Shown: positions 22,186 to 27,574 of the stretch, piece after piece | Position numbering within the stretch: the first letter of the stretch is position 1 | Layout of the letters: every line of letters starts with the position of its first letter | IMG/VR virus record: IMGVR_UViG_3300035199_000084 | Span: 1-27,586 of that record | From: a virus | Reading direction: 5' to 3' (one strand) | Length of the DNA stretch: 27,586 bases | Translations under genes and position numbers: made by a program | Notes under the pieces: generated by a model | Told to the model about the DNA's origin: nothing | Databases searched by the model: none | What the model saw: the letters and a program-made list of their open reading frames with translations, nothing else

Positions 22186-22941
22186 ATGGCATCAATATTA
22201 AAAGTAGATAAACTCGATCCCCAAAGCGGAACGGCTCTGGAGATTGGCACATCAGGAGATACGATTTCAGTACCAAGTGGAGCAACGCTAGATATTAGTT
22301 CTGCCACGCTTACACCTCCTGCGACACTTCCTGCAAGTAGTGGAGTTAATTTAACGGCACTCAATGCAACAAATTTAGGAAGTGGAACTGTACCAACAGC
22401 TCGGCTAGGCACAGGAACTGCATCAAGTTCAACAGTATTATATGGAGATCAGACCTACAAGGCAGAGCCAGGCGGGGGGAAGATTTTACAGGTGGTTCAA
22501 ACAACTGCAACTTCCGCATCAACTCATAGTACTGTTTCCACTTACACAGCCAGTAATGTATCAGGAGCAATCACGCCTACAGCAGCTTCATCAAAAATTT
22601 TTGTTTCATTCTTTTGGTTGGGAACTACTAGTAACGAACCAGCACAACTTTCAGGCGGTGCTGCAAAAATTTATCAAGACATAGATTCGGGTGGTTATGC
22701 AGCACTTTACCCATCTTCAGTCGGTGGTATGCAGTTTCGGATCACAAGAGAGGTTGGAAGCGGAGGTTTAAGTATAAGAGCTTATCAAAATATTACTTAT
22801 TTAGACTCACCATCTTACACCCTGACAGATGTGATAACTTATAAACTTTATGCTGCGGCTGGTTCTAGTGGCTGGGGCAATTATTATGTTTGTCCAGATG
22901 GAGATAGTGCAAGTGTAATTTTAATGGAGGTAGCAGCGTAA
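22186..22941 (+). CDS. Tail fibre, cassette 3
   Basis: A 251-residue fibre. The anchor (ILKVDKLDPQSGTALEIGTS, 4-23, then GDTISVPSGATLDIS) is of the fibre 1 type. The linker (56-104) is of the fibre 2 type. The tip begins GGKILQVVQTT, then ITPTAASSKIFVSFFW, and ends with SYTLTDVITYKLYAAAGSSG and VILMEVAA. The tip is larger than those of fibres 1 and 2, with an extra Gly/Ser-rich part (SGGAAKIYQDIDSGGYAALY, about 157-176). The stop overlaps its partner's ATG (TAATG). Confidence 0.8.
   Translation: MASILKVDKLDPQSGTALEIGTSGDTISVPSGATLDISSATLTPPATLPASSGVNLTALNATNLGSGTVPTARLGTGTASSSTVLYGDQTYKAEPGGGKILQVVQTTATSASTHSTVSTYTASNVSGAITPTAASSKIFVSFFWLGTTSNEPAQLSGGAAKIYQDIDSGGYAALYPSSVGGMQFRITREVGSGGLSIRAYQNITYLDSPSYTLTDVITYKLYAAAGSSGWGNYYVCPDGDSASVILMEVAA
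22351..22497 (+). repeat. Shared fibre linker, copy in cassette 3
   Basis: The counterpart of 21363-21509: 49 codons from LTALNA to KILQVV with four residue differences by my count and many changed synonymous codons. Confidence 0.85.
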
Positions 22942-23306
22942 TGGAAGATTATAAAAAATTCGCAGATGCGTTGAATAACTTAAAACCTGAAGCTGGATTT
23001 TGTTATCGTGACAATTATCCAATGACGGAAGAAAAGTATGCGACAGTAGAATGGATGACAGGAGTTGAAGCAGATGGTGAGACAGCCATAACAACGACAG
23101 TCAATCCTCACCCTGAACTCACTTGGTCAGCAGTCAATGCTGAAATGACACGACTTCAAACTGAATATGACGCACAGGATTATGCTAGAAAAAGACAGGC
23201 TGAATACCCTTCCGTACAGGATTTAGTTGTTGCTTTGTATGACACGGATGACAAGGCTGCCATTGAAGCTAAACGAGCAGAAGTGAAAGCGAAGTATCTT
23301 AAATAA
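22941..23306 (+). CDS. Fibre partner/chaperone, cassette 3
   Basis: A 121-residue protein coupled to fibre 3 by TAATG. The N-terminal half (FADALNNLKPEAGFCYRDN, 6-24; ATVEWMTG) is of the XkdW-like type seen in cassette 1, but with a longer insertion (GVEADGETAITTTVNPHPEL). The C-terminal module (MTRLQTEYDAQDYARKRQAE, about 69-88; YPSVQDLVVALYD; end KYLK) is shared with the other two partners. The stop overlaps a 24-residue cysteine-rich ORF (TAATG). Confidence 0.7.
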   Translation: MEDYKKFADALNNLKPEAGFCYRDNYPMTEEKYATVEWMTGVEADGETAITTTVNPHPELTWSAVNAEMTRLQTEYDAQDYARKRQAEYPSVQDLVVALYDTDDKAAIEAKRAEVKAKYLK

Positions 23307-23380
23307 TGAGTGATAAATGCCCTTGCGATAAATTAAAAGAAGATTGCACACATCCAAACTGCGAAACTTCAGCAGAATAA
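23306..23380 (+). CDS. 24-residue cysteine-rich microprotein
   Basis: Begins MSDKCPCDKL at an ATG that overlaps the previous stop (TAATG). Cysteines at 5, 7, 14 and 19 and a histidine at 16 make a spacing (C-x-C ... C-x-H-x-x-C) compatible with a tiny metal-binding knuckle. It is too short for ordinary gene calling. The coupling and four Cys in 24 residues are the only support. The next ORF starts seven bases on. Confidence 0.45.
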   Translation: MSDKCPCDKLKEDCTHPNCETSAE

Positions 23381-23387
23381 ACTCTAA

Positions 23388-23468
23388 ATGTTCGACTGGT
23401 TTGATAAGTCTATCATAGCCATAGCTATACTTTCAATTTTAATTTTTTTAATGGTGGTAGTATGGTAG
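23388..23468 (+). CDS. 26-residue single-span membrane peptide
   Basis: MFDWFDKSII begins the peptide; residues 8-26 are almost all hydrophobic (IIAIAILSIL, then IFLMVVVW) and it ends at the membrane face. It overlaps the next gene by seven bases (ATG 23462 inside its last codons), so translation is probably coupled. It could be a pinholin-like or lysis-modulating peptide, or a leader allowing coupled translation. No homologue is known to me. Confidence 0.5.
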   Translation: MFDWFDKSIIAIAILSILIFLMVVVW

Positions 23469-23824
23469 ATGTAAGTTCCCAGACTTCAATTTCTATGCCG
23501 ATTAAAAATATGATTGGCATAATTTTTTTGGTCGCTAGTTTTGTATTCGCATATGCACAAATCACTTCAAGACTGACATCACTAGAAACTAAAGACGAAT
23601 TAATGTCTGCTGATCTTTTAAAAAAGGCAGAGCAAACTCCCAAGAATTTAGAAATTTATATGTTGATCGAGCATAATGCGAAATCTGTTGAAAAAATAAC
23701 AAAAGAATTAGAGTCAATGATGCACAACAAAATAAATATTGATTTTTTAAAAGACCAAGTTTCAAAACTTCAAAACGATGTTGAGCTTCTAAAAGACAAG
23801 GTACGAAACAATGGAAGTAATTAG
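23462..23824 (+). CDS. Membrane-anchored coiled-coil protein, i-spanin-like
   Basis: A 120-residue protein. It has a polar N-terminus (VDVSSQTSISMPIKN, 2-16), one membrane span (MIGIIFLVASFVFAYA, 17-32) and a long helical, coiled-coil part (LTSLETKDELM to the end; KLQNDVELLKDKV near 102-114). A VDVSSQTSISMP-type N-terminus plus span and coiled coil is common in small proteins near fibres and lysis genes of marine phages. The topology matches inner-membrane spanins (Rz-like), but a virion-associated role is also possible. The stop region overlaps the next gene start at 23811. Confidence 0.6.
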   Translation: MVDVSSQTSISMPIKNMIGIIFLVASFVFAYAQITSRLTSLETKDELMSADLLKKAEQTPKNLEIYMLIEHNAKSVEKITKELESMMHNKINIDFLKDQVSKLQNDVELLKDKVRNNGSN

Positions 23825-24119
23825 CATCATAGTAATGTTTATATTCGGTAATATGAACGACCAACAAGATAGATTGACGCAATATGTTCCAATGTCCTCT
23901 GTTTCCGAATGTCTAAAGGAAAAAAGAATACTCGCAAGGAACGAAGAATTTAAGAAAGATGCCTTTTGTGGAGAGGCATTGGTAGAAATGAAAGATGGTG
24001 TTGTCATTACACTTCATTCTGAATTGCCTGAAGGAGCAATATTAGTTGATAAGGAAGTATCGAAACAAGCATTAAAGGAATGGACTTTAAGAGCAAAAGA
24101 AAAATGGGAAAACAAATAA
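23811..24119 (+). CDS. Small exported-type protein with two cysteines
   Basis: A 102-residue protein with a short hydrophobic N-terminus (VISIIVMFIFG, 3-13). It has a polar, charged body with Cys 34 and Cys 53 (SSVSECLKEKR; KDAFCGEA), which could pair in the periplasm, and a helical end (ALKEWTLRAKEKWENK). The same plan, a short leader followed by two cysteines, is seen in the 76-residue protein at 24728. The hydrophobic stretch is short for a cleavable signal, so export is uncertain. It overlaps its upstream neighbour by 14 bases and its stop overlaps a lipoprotein-like gene (TAATG). Function unknown. Confidence 0.55.
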   Translation: MEVISIIVMFIFGNMNDQQDRLTQYVPMSSVSECLKEKRILARNEEFKKDAFCGEALVEMKDGVVITLHSELPEGAILVDKEVSKQALKEWTLRAKEKWENK

Positions 24120-24319
24120 TGTTTAGTATGGCGATAGTATCAGCTTTATCCATGTATAGCTGTGGAATTTATAATGGAATGAGTATGAAACCACACAAGA
24201 CAACGATCTCCACCAATACTTCCATGACCGACATTGATAAAGGCGATAGTGATAAAGACCAGGAAAAACAATCACTAGGACTACAAATCAAACAGGAATT
24301 TCTTTGGAAAGAAAATTAA
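24104..24319 (+). CDS. Putative small lipoprotein, o-spanin-like
   Basis: From ATG 24104 it is 71 residues: MGKQIMFSMAIVSALSMYSC, a positive start, a hydrophobic core and a cysteine at residue 20 that resembles a lipobox (MYSC, not the strict L-A-G-C). A TAATG-coupled ATG at 24119 is an alternative start and leaves the cysteine at residue 15. The rest is polar and Thr/Asp/Lys-rich (SMTDIDKGDSDKDQEKQ). A short outer-membrane lipoprotein beside membrane-anchored coiled-coil proteins is the arrangement of two-component spanins. No proline-rich stretch of the lambda Rz1 type is present. Its stop overlaps the next microprotein (TAATG). Confidence 0.5.
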   Translation: MGKQIMFSMAIVSALSMYSCGIYNGMSMKPHKTTISTNTSMTDIDKGDSDKDQEKQSLGLQIKQEFLWKEN

Positions 24320-24390
24320 TGGAAATAATTATTATGATGTACACAGTTAGTATTGTTGGTGGCTTAATTATTATGGCGATTCAACAATGA
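24319..24390 (+). CDS. 23-residue single-span membrane peptide
   Basis: MEIIIMMYTVSIVGGLIIMA is hydrophobic almost throughout and ends IQQ. It begins inside the previous stop (TAATG) and ends overlapping the next ATG (ATGA), so it is stitched into the operon at both ends. That double coupling is the main evidence that it is translated. A lysis-modulating or purely coupling role is possible. Confidence 0.45.
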   Translation: MEIIIMMYTVSIVGGLIIMAIQQ

Positions 24391-24725
24391 ATAAAATTAA
24401 TTTAGGAATAATAATAACATTATTTATTCAAGCCAGTGCTTTTATTTGGTTTTTAAGTTCTCAAAATTCAAAGATAGATCAATTATACAAATTTTACGAA
24501 GAAGAATCAGCAAAGTCGGTAATTGAAAACCAAGTCAAGATGAAACTGGATCTGGAAAATCTCATGCAGGATGTAAAGCAAATCAAGAAAGATCTTAGAC
24601 AGGGCAACAAGAAAGACAAGGAGATAATGGATCAGCACAAACAGTTGTTCAATTTATTGAATAGCTCGACTGACATGATGCAACAAAGTGAAACTAAAGG
24701 TGGATCTTATAGTTATGGCGATTAA
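24387..24725 (+). CDS. Second membrane-anchored coiled-coil protein, i-spanin-like
   Basis: A 112-residue protein with an N-terminal membrane span (LGIIITLFIQASAFIWFL, 6-23) followed by a charged coiled coil (DQLYKFYEEESAKSVIENQV, about 31-50; LENLMQDVKQIKKDLRQG). It ends in a Ser/Gly/Tyr-rich tail. The topology is that of Rz-type inner-membrane spanins. It lies just after the putative lipoprotein, which makes it the better spanin partner by gene order. It resembles the protein at 23462 in plan only, not in sequence. Its ATG overlaps the preceding stop (ATGA), and the next gene begins two bases after its TAA. Confidence 0.55.
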   Translation: MNKINLGIIITLFIQASAFIWFLSSQNSKIDQLYKFYEEESAKSVIENQVKMKLDLENLMQDVKQIKKDLRQGNKKDKEIMDQHKQLFNLLNSSTDMMQQSETKGGSYSYGD

Positions 24726-24727
24726 AA

Positions 24728-24958
24728 ATGAAAACAGTTTTTTTATTGCTGATGCTTATGTCATCTCCCAACCAAACCACCATAAAGTATAATGGTATTT
24801 TATATAAGTCAGAGGCGGAATGCATAATTGCAAGGGATGGTTACATGACAGCATATCACGGCAAGGATCAACAATACAAGGATAAGATTATAACAGAGGC
24901 ATTTTGCGTTCCCTTTGACGCATTCCCTCTAATAGAAACCACAGGAATAGGAGCTTGA
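24728..24958 (+). CDS. Small secreted-type protein with two cysteines
   Basis: A 76-residue protein with a typical signal peptide (MKTVFLLLMLMSSPNQT; cleavage perhaps near 14-18). The mature part is KYNGILYKSEAECIIARDGY (about 20-39), then AYHGKDQQYKDKII and TEAFCVPFDAFPL, with Cys 32 and Cys 60 available for a disulfide. I associate short secreted proteins with a Y-x-(S/T)-E-x-(E)C-(I/L)-x-ARD-(G)-(Y/F) block with pelagiphage-like genomes, where they lie near lysis genes without an assigned role. It probably acts in the periplasm or cell envelope. Confidence 0.6.
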   Translation: MKTVFLLLMLMSSPNQTTIKYNGILYKSEAECIIARDGYMTAYHGKDQQYKDKIITEAFCVPFDAFPLIETTGIGA

Positions 24959-24961
24959 GGC

Positions 24962-25162
24962 ATGGCTGAAGAAAAAATAACCGAGAATGAGAAAGACATT
25001 ATTCGCATTAGCGGAGAATTAAAACTCATCAATCAGAAACTCGACAACCATGTTTTTCACATAAGCTCAAAAATTGATACGATCTTCAAGATCGTCTGGA
25101 CAATTAGTTTTATGATACTGGGATTATTGTTAAAGGCAGTCTATTCTGTCATGGCAGGTTAA
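24962..25162 (+). CDS. Haemolysin XhlA-like membrane protein
   Basis: A 66-residue protein. The N-terminal two thirds form an amphipathic coiled coil (ENEKDIIRISGELKLINQKL, 8-27) and residues about 43-63 form a C-terminal membrane span (FKIVWTISFMILGLLLKAVY). This plan, helix then C-terminal span with short polar end, is that of XhlA-type proteins, which support holin function in some phages. Size fits the family. It starts three bases after the previous stop. A holin partner lies 1.5 kb downstream. Confidence 0.6.
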   Translation: MAEEKITENEKDIIRISGELKLINQKLDNHVFHISSKIDTIFKIVWTISFMILGLLLKAVYSVMAG

Positions 25163-25208
25163 AAGTCAAATTAGGAGCAATCTATACACATTCTTTAAAA
25201 GGGATTGT

Positions 25209-25913
25209 ATGAATACAAAATCAATACTTATTTTAAGCGATACGCATTTTCCATATCAACATCTTAATTATTTTGAATGGATAAAAAAAATTAAAAATCA
25301 TATCAAACCAACTCGTGTGATTCACATTGGGGATGTGATTGACAATGCAAGTATTATGGTAGAACGACCTGCCGATCCAAATGTTGAAAGTCCAATATTT
25401 GAATTGGCAAGTGCCAAAAAAGAAATTCGCAAGTTGGAGAAAATTTTTCCAAAGATGGACATTCTTTTCGGCAACCACGACTTACGCATTATGCGAAGAG
25501 CCGAGAGATTCGGCATACCTCGTTCAATGCTCAAAGACTTAAATTCTATTTATGAGATCAAGTCTAAATGGCAATGGCACGACAAGCTGAACATTAATTT
25601 GCCTAACAAAACAAATGTGTTATTCACGCATAATTTCAAGAATAATATTTTAGCCAGTTCAAAGGAGCTTGGCTGTTCTTTTGTTTGTGGACATTTCCAT
25701 ACCCAGAGCTTAATTTCTATGTGGTCATCACCCACAGCATTGAATTTTGCTATGTGCGTTGGAAGTTCCATTAATCCCAAAGCTGAATCAATGCGCTACC
25801 AAAAAAACTTTATTAAACGACCGATAATTAGTATAGGTGCAATAATAAATTCACAGCCAGTTATTTATGCAATGCCTCTCAATGACAGAGGAGAATGGAC
25901 TGGCGCAATATGA
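25209..25913 (+). CDS. Calcineurin-like metallophosphoesterase
   Basis: A 234-residue metal-dependent phosphoesterase. All core motifs are present: SDTHFP (10-15), GDVIDN (41-46), GNHD (88-91), FTHN (139-142) and GHFH (161-164), so the two-metal site looks intact. The substrate cannot be told; phage members include nucleotide and nucleic-acid phosphatases. Between motifs lies a helical insert (AKKEIRKLEKIF, about 69-80). It starts 46 bases after the previous stop, one of the larger gaps in this region (which has GATTAGGAG-like purines upstream), and its stop overlaps the next gene (ATGA). An accessory metabolic gene or repair-type role is inference. Confidence 0.85.
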   Translation: MNTKSILILSDTHFPYQHLNYFEWIKKIKNHIKPTRVIHIGDVIDNASIMVERPADPNVESPIFELASAKKEIRKLEKIFPKMDILFGNHDLRIMRRAERFGIPRSMLKDLNSIYEIKSKWQWHDKLNINLPNKTNVLFTHNFKNNILASSKELGCSFVCGHFHTQSLISMWSSPTALNFAMCVGSSINPKAESMRYQKNFIKRPIISIGAIINSQPVIYAMPLNDRGEWTGAI

Positions 25914-26122
25914 CAACACAAGATCCTTTGGTTCAACACTTAATGGATAAAATGGCTTCTCGTTCCGAAGCAGGAATTAACAAATACAAGAACACAATGG
26001 TCACGACTCAAATGGGTGCTGTCGCAGCAATCGATAACGCCATCGAGGAGTGTTTAGACCAAGCCGTGTATCTGGAAAAAGCAAAAAGGGAGTTGCAGGA
26101 AAAATGGACATTGAAGCACTGA
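25910..26122 (+). CDS. Small MazG-like/EE-motif protein
   Basis: A 70-residue helical protein starting MTTQDPLVQH at an ATG overlapping the phosphoesterase stop (an upstream ATG at 25895 is less likely). SRSEAGINKYKNTM (about 23-36) and AIDNAIEECLDQAVYLEKAK (45-64) reproduce the R-x-x-x-G-x-x-KY ... AIEE-x-(L)D-x-x-x-YL pattern of short phage proteins related to the all-alpha NTP pyrophosphatase (MazG) core. The EE-x-x-D part of the metal site is visible; whether it is active is unknown. It overlaps the lysozyme start by 19 bases. Confidence 0.65.
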   Translation: MTTQDPLVQHLMDKMASRSEAGINKYKNTMVTTQMGAVAAIDNAIEECLDQAVYLEKAKRELQEKWTLKH

Positions 26123-26538
26123 AGGATTCCATTAAATCCCATGAAGGAGTAAGAAACCAGGTTTACAAAGACCATTTAGGCAACAGAACCATTGGCTATG
26201 GACACCTGTGTTTGGATCACGAAAAATGGGATGACAATAAAATTTATCCAAGAAAAGTCATAAACAGGACATTTGAATACGATTTCAACATATCCCTTAA
26301 TGACGCAAAAAAATTAATTGAACAAGAGAGCATTCATCCAGACGCATTCGGTGTCTTGGTGAATATGTGCTTTAACATGGGAAGTCCACGAGTGTCAAAG
26401 TTTCAAAAAATGTTAGCTGCTTTGGAAGTACAAGATTATAAAACAGCATCAACGGAAATGTTGGACAGTAGATGGGCATCTCAAGTTCCCAACAGGGCAA
26501 GGGAATTATCGGAGATTATGAAACAATGTTCAAGCTAA
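26104..26538 (+). CDS. Endolysin, T4-type lysozyme (GH24)
   Basis: A 144-residue muramidase that cuts peptidoglycan between NAM and NAG. From the ATG at 26104 the catalytic triad is E14 (SHEG), D23 (YKDHLGN) and T29 (RTIGYGH), with the exact E-x8-D-x5-T spacing of T4 lysozyme. The C-terminal SRWASQVPNRARELSEIM matches the T4 SRW-x-x-Q-(T/V)PNRA block. It has no signal peptide, so it needs the holin for release. The frame continues upstream to 26050, but those codons overlap the previous gene and do not belong to the fold. A 32-residue membrane peptide overlaps its 3' end. Confidence 0.93.
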   Translation: MDIEALKDSIKSHEGVRNQVYKDHLGNRTIGYGHLCLDHEKWDDNKIYPRKVINRTFEYDFNISLNDAKKLIEQESIHPDAFGVLVNMCFNMGSPRVSKFQKMLAALEVQDYKTASTEMLDSRWASQVPNRARELSEIMKQCSS

Positions 26539-26624
26539 TTTTTTTATTATTATTCGCAATGCTGGTGGCGATTGAATTTGCCAATCTGGTTATTTATTTT
26601 CAACAAGTAGGATATATATGCTAA
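26526..26624 (+). CDS. 32-residue single-span membrane peptide
   Basis: Begins MFKLIFLLLFAMLVAIEFAN inside the 3' end of the lysozyme gene in another frame, and overlaps the holin start by seven bases (ATG 26618). Residues 4-25 form one hydrophobic helix; the end is QQVGYIC. Being stitched between endolysin and holin suggests a lysis-timing peptide (antiholin- or pinholin-like) or coupled translation into the holin. Confidence 0.5.
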   Translation: MFKLIFLLLFAMLVAIEFANLVIYFQQVGYIC

Positions 26625-26998
26625 ATTTATTAATTAAACCTCTTTTAAATTTAGGAGGAGATGTTGTTAAAGGTGTAATAGAAAGTAAGCGATTAAAGTC
26701 TGAACAAAAATTAACTAAAATAAAAGCTGAAACTGAATTATTAAATAAGCAAATTTCTGGAGAAGTTGAGTGGGATATTCAAGCAATTAAACAAGCTGAA
26801 TCATCCTGGAAAGATGAATATTTAACAATTTTGTTTTCGATACCTTTACTGCTCTGCTTTTTGCCCTTTACAGTAGAGTATGTTGAAAGAGGGTTTGCAG
26901 CGTTATCACAAACTCCTGATTGGTATAAATACACTTTGGGTGTGATTGTATCAGCATCGTTTGGAATTAAAGGTGCAAGTAAATTTTTTAAAAAATAA
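26618..26998 (+). CDS. Holin (GTA holin-like family)
   Basis: A 126-residue membrane protein expected to permeabilise the inner membrane and release lysozyme. It has an amphipathic N-terminus (LLIKPLLNLGGDVVKGVIE, 4-22), a charged helix (23-60), then the signature SSWKDEYLTILFSIPLLLCF (62-81) and FAALSQTPDWYKYTLGVIVS (93-112), followed by a Gly/Ala-containing span. The (S)W-(K/R)DE-(Y/F)LT and P-x-WY motifs with two to three spans are those of the gene-transfer-agent holin family common in alphaproteobacterial phages. The next gene has a full Shine-Dalgarno immediately after the stop. Confidence 0.8.
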   Translation: MLNLLIKPLLNLGGDVVKGVIESKRLKSEQKLTKIKAETELLNKQISGEVEWDIQAIKQAESSWKDEYLTILFSIPLLLCFLPFTVEYVERGFAALSQTPDWYKYTLGVIVSASFGIKGASKFFKK

Positions 26999-27007
26999 GG
27001 AGGAAAT

Positions 27008-27142
27008 ATGAATCTTATTAAAGATCTATGGAGTCATTTGAAAGAATGGAGTGACTGGAAACTGCGTGACTGGCTGAAAGCGTGTATCGTAGTTTTTGTA
27101 GTTTTAGTGGTTCTTAAAATAATTATAATACCTGGCGCATAA
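27008..27142 (+). CDS. Small tryptophan-rich membrane protein
   Basis: A 44-residue protein beginning MNLIKDLWSHLKEWSDWKLR behind a full AAGGAGG four bases before the ATG. The first half is amphipathic with four Trp; the second is a membrane span (CIVVFVVLVVLKIIII, 26-41). I have seen small proteins with this W-x-x-L-(K)-x-W-(S)DWKLRDWLK block next to phage lysis genes in marine phages, with no known function. The strong ribosome site suggests high expression. A holin regulator is possible. Confidence 0.65.
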   Translation: MNLIKDLWSHLKEWSDWKLRDWLKACIVVFVVLVVLKIIIIPGA

Positions 27143-27155
27143 AGAATTTCGTTTT

Positions 27156-27506
27156 ATGAGGAAATGTCCGCCAAAAATTAAAATTGGATACAAGGAAATT
27201 GACATTGAATTTGTCAAGTCGGACTTTGCCAAGCAGACGGACAGCTATGGCGAGTATCATCACAGGTCAAACAAGATCGAGATACAACAGGACTTGAATG
27301 ATGCCGATTACGCCAATACACTTTTACACGAAATCCTACACGCAGTGGCTTATGAAATGAGCTTGACGCAGGAAGGCAATGTTCTTGCCAAAGACTCGGA
27401 TGAGGAAATTGTCGTGAACTCAATTACAAATGGATTGATGGGTGTCATCAAGGACAACTCTTGGTTGTTAAAAATTCTTCAAGAAAACATCAATTCTGGG
27501 AAATAA
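27156..27506 (+). CDS. HExxH putative metalloprotease
   Basis: A 116-residue protein with a zincin motif HEILH at 58-62 (LLHEILHAVAYEM) and a downstream EE at 83-84 (DEEIVVNSITNGL) that could supply the third zinc ligand. The N-terminal half is beta-rich (KIKIGYKEIDIEFV; NKIEIQQDL). Short phage proteins with this plan (HE-x-(L)H-A then EE-x-V-(N)-x-(I/L)-x-(N)GL and D-N-x-W) occur near the ends of structural operons; a substrate is not known. The active-site residues look intact. It is the last gene before a strong terminator. Confidence 0.75.
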   Translation: MRKCPPKIKIGYKEIDIEFVKSDFAKQTDSYGEYHHRSNKIEIQQDLNDADYANTLLHEILHAVAYEMSLTQEGNVLAKDSDEEIVVNSITNGLMGVIKDNSWLLKILQENINSGK

Positions 27507-27539
27507 AAACCCTCATATCTCAACGAGGTTAAGGTTTAA

Positions 27540-27574
27540 GGGGGGTGGCTGTATGATTGCACCCTCCTTTTTTT
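27540..27574 (+). terminator. Intrinsic terminator at the end of the late operon
   Basis: GGGGGGTG (27540-27547) pairs with CACCCTCC (27560-27567), eight pairs with one G-T wobble, over a 12-base loop. Seven Ts follow (27568-27574). It lies about 34 bases after the last stop. It is the natural end of the rightward transcript that begins before 748. Confidence 0.9.
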
